Shown: piece after piece, positions 1 to 5,591 of the stretch
Position numbering within the stretch: position 1 is the first letter of the stretch
How the letters are laid out: every line of letters begins with the position of its first letter
NCBI GenBank assembly: GCA_014379795.1
Contig: JACMLC010000489.1
Location: 1 to 13,661 of the forward strand
DNA from: Pyrinomonadaceae bacterium
GTDB taxonomy: Bacteria; Acidobacteriota; Blastocatellia; Pyrinomonadales; Pyrinomonadaceae
Direction of reading: 5' to 3'
Length of the DNA stretch: 13,661 nt
The notes under the pieces: generated by a model
The model's database searches: none
Told to the model about the DNA's origin: nothing
What the model saw: only the letters and a program-made list of their open reading frames with translations
Position numbers and translations under genes: made by a program

Positions 1-35
1 AAAGAGAAAAGACGCAAAGAGCGCAAAGAAAAGCA
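1..35. repeat. purine-rich CGCAAAGA tandem/interspersed repeat remnant
   Basis: The first 35 bases are almost only A and G, with two copies of CGCAAAGA at 13-20 and 22-29 (9-bp period) and looser AAAGA units around them. Short repeats of this CGCAAAG type occur in intergenic spaces of many soil bacterial genomes, so this is probably the edge of a dispersed non-coding repeat cut by the window boundary. No coding function is evident. The call rests only on the local pattern. Confidence 0.4.
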
Positions 36-100
36 GCGAATTTATTTCTACCCTTGATTCGCATAAGCGGTAACAACCAAAGCCCCCGAGTCACAGAGCA

Positions 101-126
101 TCAACGGCTGATTGAGTTCAACGGCT
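101..126. repeat. direct repeat TCAACGGCT x2 upstream of the S8 protease
   Basis: The 9-mer TCAACGGCT occurs at 101-109 and again at 118-126, a 17-bp period, ending about 28 bp before the ATG of the protease gene. A spaced pair of identical 9-mers so close to a start could be a regulator binding site, but it could also be chance duplication. The rest of the 154-base leader shows no clear promoter hexamers. Confidence 0.25.
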
Positions 127-154
127 CATCAAGCTTCAAAAGTGATTGACCGAC

Positions 155-1531
155 ATGATAAGAATTAAAAGCCGCAATACGCTGACCAGATTAATCGCGC
201 TCGTCGCGCTGGTGCTGGCTATCGGCCTTGTTGCCATCCAGCCAGCGCGGATGCAGGATGGGTCTGACGCACAATCCAGAATCACGTATCTGGTCGAAGA
301 AGCTTATGTTCCTAATCAGGTGATTGTGGCGCTCATGCCTAACTTTGACATCGCTACGGTCGCAGCGATGTACGGGCTGAATCCCGTGCCCATCTCGCAG
401 ACCGGAGCCGTCCCGCCGAGCTATCTGATGCAGATTGCAGACGGCTCGACGGTTGAGCAGAAGGTCGCGCAATTATCCGCAGACACTTTGCGCATAGACT
501 TTGCCGAGCCGAATTTTAGGCTCAGCGCGCCGGAAGCAGCGCGGCCTACGTGGAGCGTCGGCGATTCTTATTCTCCTGTCGCCGCCGGGCGCAAAGCCTC
601 TAACGGCCAATGGGCCAGAGGCGTGATCCGCCTTGATGAAGCGCATCAGGTGACGCGCGGCACCGCGATGGTCAACGGGCAGCCAACGCCTGTGGTCGTA
701 GCCGTGCTTGATACCGGCATTGATTTTAATCATCCGGCGTTTGCCGGAAGACTGGTTCCGGGCTATGACTTTATCGGTCAAGATAACGACCCGAGCGAAG
801 AGGGCAATCCGCAGATCGGCCCGTTCGGGCATGGCACGCATGTGGCGGGAATCATCGCGATGGTCGCACCCGAAGCCAAGATCATGCCGCTGCGCGTATT
901 AAATGTGCAGGGACGCACGGATGCCTTTATCGTCGCGCGGGCAGTGGAATACGCGGTCGCACATGGAGCGCATGTGATTAACCTGAGCCTCAGCACCTCG
1001 AATGAAACAGGGGTAATTCACGACGCGTTTTATGATTTTCTTGAAGGCCAAGAAGAGCTGGACGGCGGCAACTTGCCTTTGAACGGAGCGGTCGCGGTCG
1101 TGGCTGCCGGAAATACCGGAACGACGGCGTATCAATATCCTGCTGCCATTGCTTTCCTTGAACCCAACAGAATAGGCAGAGAAGTCATTCCCGTCGCGGC
1201 CAGCAACAGCAGTGATGTGCTGTCCATCTTCTCTTCACGCGGCCCATGGGTTTTCGTCATGGCTCCGGGCGAACGCATCATCAGCCCCGCTCCATATAAC
1301 CGTTACGCAAACTGGTCTGGAACTTCAATGGCCGCTCCCATAGTAGCGGGTGAAGCTGCACTGGTGCGTGCGGTTAATCCATTGGCAGAAGCGAAAGATA
1401 TACAAGATCACATTTTCGCGCGAACGGTTAACATCCCCGGCCAGATACGCCGCGTTGACGTTATGCTGGCGGTGTCAAACCCGATTCCACTTGATACGGA
1501 TCGCGCATTGCCGGTGAAGTCAAGAAGATAA
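155..1531 (+). CDS. secreted S8 family (subtilisin-like) serine peptidase
   Basis: This is a subtilase that hydrolyses peptide bonds outside the cytoplasm. From the ATG at 155 it is 458 residues. An in-frame TTG at 146 would add three residues; ATG is preferred because neither start has a good Shine-Dalgarno. Residues 1-33 are a basic then hydrophobic signal segment. Residues about 50-125 look like an S8 propeptide (inhibitor I9-like: YVPNQVIVAL near 52-61, ending AEPNFRL). The catalytic domain spans about 170-430 and has the full triad: Asp186 in VLDTGID, His226 in GHGTHVAG and Ser391 in SGTSMAAP. The oxyanion Asn320 lies in AAGN. The order D-H-S fits family S8, and length is normal for a prepro-subtilase without accessory C-terminal domains. 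It converges on the NlpC/P60 gene with a shared palindromic terminator. Substrate is unknown; a general degradative or envelope-processing role is inferred. Confidence 0.93.
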   Translation: MIRIKSRNTLTRLIALVALVLAIGLVAIQPARMQDGSDAQSRITYLVEEAYVPNQVIVALMPNFDIATVAAMYGLNPVPISQTGAVPPSYLMQIADGSTVEQKVAQLSADTLRIDFAEPNFRLSAPEAARPTWSVGDSYSPVAAGRKASNGQWARGVIRLDEAHQVTRGTAMVNGQPTPVVVAVLDTGIDFNHPAFAGRLVPGYDFIGQDNDPSEEGNPQIGPFGHGTHVAGIIAMVAPEAKIMPLRVLNVQGRTDAFIVARAVEYAVAHGAHVINLSLSTSNETGVIHDAFYDFLEGQEELDGGNLPLNGAVAVVAAGNTGTTAYQYPAAIAFLEPNRIGREVIPVAASNSSDVLSIFSSRGPWVFVMAPGERIISPAPYNRYANWSGTSMAAPIVAGEAALVRAVNPLAEAKDIQDHIFARTVNIPGQIRRVDVMLAVSNPIPLDTDRALPVKSRR

Positions 1532-1558
1532 TTCCGGTCACGACATTTCCCGCACACG

Positions 1559-1600
1559 AAAAAGCCAACGCTGCTTGAATTCAAGCAGCGTTGGCTTTTT
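1559..1600. terminator. perfect 42-bp palindrome, bidirectional intrinsic terminator
   Basis: Bases 1559-1600 are a perfect inverted repeat centred on GAATTC (1577-1582). Each arm runs AAAAAGCCAACGCTGCTTGAA or its complement. On the plus strand the GC-rich stem ends in a T-run (TTTTTAATTT), and on the minus strand the opposite A-run becomes a T-run. It lies 28 bp after the protease stop and 15 bp after the end of the minus-strand NlpC/P60 gene, so it can end both transcripts. Confidence 0.9.
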
Positions 1601-1614
1601 AATTTCTTCGGAAG

Positions 1615-2217
1615 TTATTCAGACAGAGTTTGGACGGGAACGGGCGCGCGGCGAAAGCCGTCTATGCGCTCTAACCAGTATTTGTTGAATGGCGAGTAGA
1701 TGACGCCCTGGCTGCGCGAGGCGTGATAAAAACCTTTCTCGTCCGCGACGATGCCGATGTGCGTCTGGTTGCTAAAGAAGACGAGCGTGCCGAACTTGAA
1801 TTGCTCGTCTTGACCGGCGGGCGCAAAGCGCGACCAGAGCGTGCGTGCGCTTCCGCGCTCAAAACTGATTCCGGCAGATTGATAAACGCTCCACACAAAG
1901 CCCGAGCAATCGAAGACGCGCGGCCCTGACGAACCGTAAACGTATGGCGCGCCCAGACGCGTATCTATCGCCGCGATCAACATCTGATTCAGACGCGTCG
2001 CTGGGCTATTGTGAACGCTGTAGGCTGACAACCTGTCCGCAGCCGTTGCCTCAGAGATAATCACCGGATCGGTTTCCAGTCTTGAGATGTCGCCTGATTG
2101 AATCGTAGTGGTTTGACGCGGGCTTGGAAAATCTGTCTGTGCGGCAGCCGTCGCCGCCAGCATCGTGAGCGCGCAGCAGGCCGCGAGCGCGCAGGGAAAC
2201 ATTCTTTTAAAAATCAT
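1615..2217 (-). CDS. secreted NlpC/P60 family cysteine peptidase (peptidoglycan endopeptidase)
   Basis: A 200-aa protein starting at the ATG whose complement is at 2215-2217. Residues 1-26 form a signal peptide: basic MIFKR, a Cys/Ala/Leu-rich core, and a likely AAA-Q cleavage site. Residues about 75-190 match the NlpC/P60 fold. The catalytic Cys104 sits in FDCSGFVW, the first catalytic His153 in THIGIV and a second His165 in FYHAS, preceded by the typical LGAPYVYG entry strand. Family members cut the D-Glu to diamino-acid (or equivalent) bond in peptidoglycan stem peptides in the periplasm. There are no SH3 or LysM binding domains; residues 27-74 are a short linker of no recognised type. It is a single-gene unit with a candidate promoter about 100 bp upstream and the palindromic terminator just downstream. 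Exact bond specificity is not readable from the sequence. Confidence 0.93.
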   Translation of the reverse strand: MIFKRMFPCALAACCALTMLAATAAAQTDFPSPRQTTTIQSGDISRLETDPVIISEATAADRLSAYSVHNSPATRLNQMLIAAIDTRLGAPYVYGSSGPRVFDCSGFVWSVYQSAGISFERGSARTLWSRFAPAGQDEQFKFGTLVFFSNQTHIGIVADEKGFYHASRSQGVIYSPFNKYWLERIDGFRRAPVPVQTLSE

Positions 2218-2578
2218 AGACGGGGAATTTTGCTTTCCTCTTATTAAACTTTTTATTGCTTTAGGGAATTGCTTTGCAGCAAAGAGGGGTTATTACCTAA
2301 ACACAAAAGGGATTCTATAGGCCAATGATGCTCATTACAAGAAGCAATGTGACTGTTCCGTGACGACGCACACGCGCGAGCAGTAATGCGAATCAAAAGG
2401 GGTCACGAATCGCTCGCACACGCATGATGCAAATGAAGCAAGAGCATACATTCGTCTCATCCCCACACAGGGTCGGTCAATCTGCTGCCACGCTTGACGC
2501 CGGAACGTGGAAATTTTTCCGCATGGCGTGATAGCATGCGCGGCACAAGGCGAAGACAAAAGAGAGGATTCTGGCGAC
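2218..2578. other. 361-bp divergent intergenic region
   Basis: This region separates the divergently transcribed NlpC/P60 gene and the 475-aa unknown gene. It contains the minus-strand promoter candidate, a small inverted repeat CTTTGC-A-GCAAAG at 2272-2284, and two CGCACACGC-type direct repeats around 2370 and 2415. I found no convincing promoter for the plus-strand gene: TTGACG at 2494-2499 has no -10 partner at normal spacing. Short open frames on both strands here lack start signals and recognisable content. Confidence 0.5.
2312..2340 (-). promoter_or_regulatory. candidate sigma70-type promoter for the NlpC/P60 gene
   Basis: Read on the minus strand, TTGTAA (complement of 2335-2340) is followed after 17 bases by TAGAAT (complement of 2312-2317). 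These match 4 of 6 and 5 of 6 consensus bases at the ideal spacing. Transcription would start near 2305, giving a leader of about 88 bases that contains the CTTTGC-A-GCAAAG inverted repeat (2272-2284). It is a pattern match only, and sigma70 consensus may not hold well in this organism. Confidence 0.35.
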
Positions 2579-4006
2579 ATGCTGCTTGTAGAAAAAAATA
2601 TTTCGAGTCAGAGCGTTGACGGAGCGACAAGGCTTTCGCTTTTGGAACAGTTGAAAGACCAGGGCTTTGTCCCGCTGATTCATTCGGCACGGCTCAGGGC
2701 ATACGAGCTGGCGCTTGGAAGCCGCGAGCGCGTGCCTGAGATGGAGCGCGCCATCGCCGCGCGCACTGAGGCCGAAGATGCTGCGCTTTACGTGCGCGGC
2801 GACCTGTTCTGCTTTGACGATCACGTTCTCTTTCTCATCTTCGGCAATGAGGAAGACGAGCTGGCTGGCATGCGCGCCGGAATCATACACGACGCTGAGA
2901 CTATGGAACCGCACAGGCAGCTTGAGGCTTTCTGCCTGCACATTTATCGTGCGCTCGAAGCCGCGCGCAGGAGCGCGGGCAGGGAAGAGTTCACAGGGCA
3001 AGAGCTTGCCGCATGGAAGCATGAGGAGCAAACAGTGCCCGCCGGACTCTCGCGCTTTATGGCGCGTCACGCGCGCGACGAAAACCCGATTGATGAGCCA
3101 AAGCCGCGCGGTGATGAACGCGCTCTGGAAACGCTTGAGAATCCGGACGCGAGACGTTTCCTGCGCCGCGTCGTCGAAGCGCAGGCGGACGGTCGCATCG
3201 CAGAGCTGCTGGCGCAACAGGAAGACGACGGCACAACTGCATCGCTCATAAATAGCCTCGCGGACGCGGGACTCCTGCAACGCGAAGTCTCCGTCAGTTG
3301 CAGGCAGATGGGACGCTCGCTCTTTCGCCTGCCGTCGCCGGATGTGCTCGCGGTCGTCACCGGCACGAACGCCATGTGCAGCGATTGCGGCGCGCGTATC
3401 GCGGACGAAAAAATCGAAGAGACTATCGCCCCGACGCCACGCGCCGCGACGCTCCTGTCGGATGGGTCATGGCTCTCGGCGCAGTTGCGCGGTACGCTCA
3501 ACGGGCTTGGCATCCCCGATGCGCTGATTGTCGGCGGGCAGGCTTCCACCGACGGCGAAGTGCAATTGATGGCAAACGTCTCCGGCCAGCCTTTTCTCTT
3601 TATCGTGCGCGACGGCGATTTCACAGCCGAGCACACGCATCGCGCGCTTGACGAATTGATCGAGACGGAAAGCCGCCATCTGGCCGTCATCACGACCGGC
3701 AGGATTCAAGAGGAAGCGCGCGTCCGCTTGCGCGAGCATGCGCGCCGCCGCACACGCGAGGGCAGCGAAGTGGAAATCGTCCTCGTCGAAGGCATGGAGT
3801 CGGTCGCGACAGAGCTACAACACGCATTTGAAAGAGCCTCGCACCGCTCGCTCGCAGACGAGCTGTGCGAACTCGACAGCAGCCTCGGCCTCAGTCTGGG
3901 CTATCTCGTCGCCACGCGCTTTCGCCTCGCACAAAAAAACACCGCCCTCACAGACCTCGCGGAATCCGCCGTCGGCGCGCTGGCCGGGAGCTTAAGAGAG
4001 ATTTAA
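2579..4006 (+). CDS. hypothetical protein, CxxC motif, possible winged helix plus degenerate PD-(D/E)xK-like C-terminal region
   Basis: I do not recognise this 475-aa protein. The ATG at 2579 is preferred over a GTG at 2507 because GAGAGG (2563-2568) lies 10 bases before it. It is GC-rich (38 of 60 bases at 3121-3180), with no signal peptide or membrane segment, so probably cytoplasmic. Residues 1-130 form an alpha/beta region. Residues about 190-260 look helix-rich with a wing (SLINSLADAGLLQREV), as in winged-helix folds. Cys241, Cys267 and Cys270 (CSDCG) could form part of a metal site, although a fourth ligand is not obvious. Residues about 300-410 show helix-strand-strand-helix-strand patterning (DALIVGG, GEVQLMANVSG, PFLFIVRDG, HLAVITTGRI) reminiscent of Mrr/NERD-type PD-(D/E)xK nucleases. 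The E-x-K position reads hydrophobic-V-R, so catalysis is probably lost. It may be an adaptor or nucleic-acid-binding protein; that is inference. The stop is followed 30 bp later by the next gene. Confidence 0.75.
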   Translation: MLLVEKNISSQSVDGATRLSLLEQLKDQGFVPLIHSARLRAYELALGSRERVPEMERAIAARTEAEDAALYVRGDLFCFDDHVLFLIFGNEEDELAGMRAGIIHDAETMEPHRQLEAFCLHIYRALEAARRSAGREEFTGQELAAWKHEEQTVPAGLSRFMARHARDENPIDEPKPRGDERALETLENPDARRFLRRVVEAQADGRIAELLAQQEDDGTTASLINSLADAGLLQREVSVSCRQMGRSLFRLPSPDVLAVVTGTNAMCSDCGARIADEKIEETIAPTPRAATLLSDGSWLSAQLRGTLNGLGIPDALIVGGQASTDGEVQLMANVSGQPFLFIVRDGDFTAEHTHRALDELIETESRHLAVITTGRIQEEARVRLREHARRRTREGSEVEIVLVEGMESVATELQHAFERASHRSLADELCELDSSLGLSLGYLVATRFRLAQKNTALTDLAESAVGALAGSLREI

Positions 4007-4036
4007 GAATTTTAAGATTTGCACACGGTAAAAAGT

Positions 4037-4441
4037 ATGACTTCCGGCACGTTTCCACTGCTTTCGCTCCAGCTTTTTATGCTCGTCGCTGTTCTCGTTC
4101 CGGCGATTTCTTATCTTCTGCTGAGAAAAGAGCTTAATACTTTAGGCTTCGACTCTCATAAAAAGCTGAAACCGCCGTATTCATTATTTTTCACGAGACT
4201 TCTTATCTGGCTCGCAGTGGTCATAATTCTAAGCTTCGTGATGTGGGTGTTTTTAGGTTTCTTTATTTTCGTTAATGCTCACGGCGGGGCTAAAGGGAAT
4301 GAGCTTGTCCCGCCGGTTCCGCTATTTATTTCAACTGGAATAATAGCCATTATGTTGGGGAGTGGTTGGCTACTTCATTCGTTCACTAAACGAAGGCTGC
4401 GGCAATCTGTCTTGGAATCGGCCTCATCTCTCTCTGCTTAA
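4037..4441 (+). CDS. small three-helix membrane protein, function unknown
   Basis: A 134-aa protein from the ATG at 4037 (a TTG at 4019 in frame is possible). Hydrophobic segments are at about 7-29, 51-79 and 96-115. A basic loop lies between the first two (RKELNTLGFDSHKKLK) and the C-terminal tail has KRRLRQS. This predicts three inner-membrane helices. I see no catalytic motif and no family I can name. It starts 30 bp after the 475-aa gene and ends 115 bp before the SIMPL gene, so it could be read with either. Its base composition (25 G/C of 60 at 4201-4260) is well below the preceding gene, hinting at a different origin. That it is translated rests on the consistent membrane topology. Confidence 0.65.
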   Translation: MTSGTFPLLSLQLFMLVAVLVPAISYLLLRKELNTLGFDSHKKLKPPYSLFFTRLLIWLAVVIILSFVMWVFLGFFIFVNAHGGAKGNELVPPVPLFISTGIIAIMLGSGWLLHSFTKRRLRQSVLESASSLSA

Positions 4442-4473
4442 CTAATTCTTCCTCGTACCCTACGCCGCTGCCA

Positions 4474-4489
4474 CTGTGGTTAGCCACAG
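4474..4489. other. small hairpin CTGTGG-TTAG-CCACAG
   Basis: A 6-bp perfect stem with a 4-base loop lies 33 bp after the membrane-protein stop. No T-run follows, so it is not a standard terminator. It could be an attenuating or RNA-stabilising hairpin in the leader of the SIMPL gene. Confidence 0.3.
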
Positions 4490-4536
4490 GCTCGAACCAG
4501 CAAACGGTTTGGGGCCTCGCGTCTCCTTCACGGCAC

Positions 4537-4545
4537 GAGGAGGTG
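4537..4545 (+). promoter_or_regulatory. ribosome binding site of the SIMPL gene
   Basis: GAGGAGGTG is a near-perfect Shine-Dalgarno and decides the start at ATG 4557, not the in-frame upstream GTG at 4476. The spacing from AGGAGG to ATG is long (13 bases). The upstream CCTCG at 4515-4519 is complementary to CGAGG at 4536-4540, so the leader could fold over this site. Confidence 0.65.
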
Positions 4546-4556
4546 CTAAACACAGA

Positions 4557-5294
4557 ATGAACAACGAAAGAAATGGAAATATTTTTAATGCCGGGTTTGC
4601 GCTGGCGGTTGCGCTGGTGCTCTCGTCTATCGTCTTCGCGTGGGCTTACACGCGGTCAAAGAATACAGAGCAGGTCGTCACGGTGACGGGTTCTGCGCGC
4701 AAGAAAATCACGTCGGATTTAGTCATCTGGAAAGCAGCCGTTTCATATCAGGCTCCGCAGCTTTCGGACGCTTACAAATCGCTTTCCGATAACATCCCGC
4801 GCGTCAAGCAATACTTAATTTCGAAGGGCGTGGCGGAAAATCAGATTACGGTTTCGTCAATCTCTTCCAGCACGCTGACGGGCAAAGACAGTGAGGGGAA
4901 CGACACGGGGCAAATTACGGGCTATTCTTTAAGACAGGAATTGGAAGTGCGCTCGACCGAAGTCGAGAAGATTGCGAAGGTCGCGCGCGAGGCCACAGAG
5001 CTGATCAATCAAGGCATCCTGCTCGAATCAATGTCGCCGGAATATCACTACACCAAGCTCGGCGATTTGAAGATAGAGATGCTCGGCGAAGCGGCGAAAG
5101 ACGCTCAAGTGCGCGCCAAACAGATTGCGTCCAGCACCGGCAGCCAGATTGGCAACATCCGCTCAGCCCGCATGGGCGTGATGCAGATCACTCCGGCGGA
5201 TTCAAACGAAGTTTCAGATTCGGGCATGAATGACACTTCGTCTCTGGAAAAAGAGATTACGGCGGTGGTCAACGTCAGTTTTGCCGTAGACTAA
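4557..5294 (+). CDS. membrane-anchored SIMPL domain protein (DUF541 family)
   Basis: The protein has 245 residues from the ATG chosen by the GAGGAGGTG site. Residues about 13-30 form one N-terminal transmembrane or uncleaved signal helix, followed by a periplasmic SIMPL domain (about 39-243). It opens VVTVTGSARKKI, has the usual GYSLRQELEVR strand in the middle, a helical DAQVRAKQIASSTG segment near 182-196, and closes EKEITAVVNVSFAVD. SIMPL (YggE-like) proteins form ring-like oligomers at the envelope. They have been linked to oxidative stress or, in the founding member, to immune signalling; no enzymatic activity is established. Family length is typically 220-250, so it is complete. A strong terminator sits 24 bp after the stop. 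The partner or client protein is unknown. Confidence 0.88.
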   Translation: MNNERNGNIFNAGFALAVALVLSSIVFAWAYTRSKNTEQVVTVTGSARKKITSDLVIWKAAVSYQAPQLSDAYKSLSDNIPRVKQYLISKGVAENQITVSSISSSTLTGKDSEGNDTGQITGYSLRQELEVRSTEVEKIAKVAREATELINQGILLESMSPEYHYTKLGDLKIEMLGEAAKDAQVRAKQIASSTGSQIGNIRSARMGVMQITPADSNEVSDSGMNDTSSLEKEITAVVNVSFAVD

Positions 5295-5318
5295 ACAACG
5301 GTTGAATCCGGCGGAAAG

Positions 5319-5368
5319 CGAAGAGCGCGCGTTTTAGGAATGGCAAACGCGCGCTCTTCGTATTTGTC
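5319..5368 (+). terminator. strong intrinsic terminator after the SIMPL gene
   Basis: A perfect 16-bp stem, CGAAGAGCGCGCGTTT (5319-5334) and its complement (5345-5360), encloses a 10-base loop and is followed by the T-rich tail TATTTGTCGTTATT. The stem is GC-rich and has no mismatch. It ends the SIMPL transcript and isolates the following TIR-NUDIX unit, which must therefore have its own promoter. Confidence 0.85.
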
Positions 5369-5591
5369 GTTATTCTCATCAGCCCTTGCACACAAAATAT
5401 AAAACTTGCGGTGCGGCAGCTTGTTGATTATCATCCGGCTGTTACGGCGGCATCAATTGCTCAACCAGACCTTTCAAGTTTAAGAGCCGCTTGTTGAAGA
5501 CCTCTGATCTCTGGCTTGATAGGTCCCAAATCTCTAATCCGATTTTCGTATGGGGAACCGCTCGCTCAATCCCACTTTTGAGGAATGACGG
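5369..5591. other. non-coding region upstream of the TIR gene
   Basis: About 220 bases between the terminator and the TIR gene should hold that operon's promoter. I see an AT-rich TATAAA (5398-5403) without a matching -35, and a duplicated 9-mer GCTTGTTGA at 5419-5427 and 5489-5497. A loose TTGAT...ATCAA hairpin lies around 5424-5456. None is strong enough to call. The ribosome site GAGGA (5580-5584) lies 7 bases before the TIR ATG. Confidence 0.4.

Noticed and set aside
1..35. Possible CRISPR-like repeat at the left edge
   Set aside because: Units are only 8-9 bp, directly tandem and purine-only; there are no spacers.
2488..2520. Inverted repeat CCACG...CGTGG and GGAA/TTCC near the 475-aa gene
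   Set aside because: Five- and four-base arms are expected by chance in GC-rich DNA and do not sit at a clear regulatory position.
2335..2580. Open frame on the minus strand in the divergent intergenic region
   Set aside because: Cys/Ser-rich composition without domain, no ribosome site, and it overlaps the start of the 475-aa gene and the NlpC/P60 promoter region.
2477..3280. Long minus-strand open frame opposite the 475-aa gene
   Set aside because: It is antisense to a gene with a good ribosome site and coherent alpha/beta patterning. High GC makes long antisense frames common, and its product has no recognisable domain.
3985..4020. TTTAAGA-type triple repeat at the end of the 475-aa gene
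   Set aside because: Short AT-rich tandem motif overlapping the stop codon; no hairpin or T-run makes it a terminator, and it is probably incidental.
4480..4557. tRNA-like segment on the minus strand (GGTTCGAGCC resembling a T-loop, near a CTAACCACA end)
   Set aside because: The T-stem pairs only partly, no D-loop GG or A-box pattern is present, and the acceptor strands do not pair well. It also overlaps the SIMPL gene's strong ribosome site.
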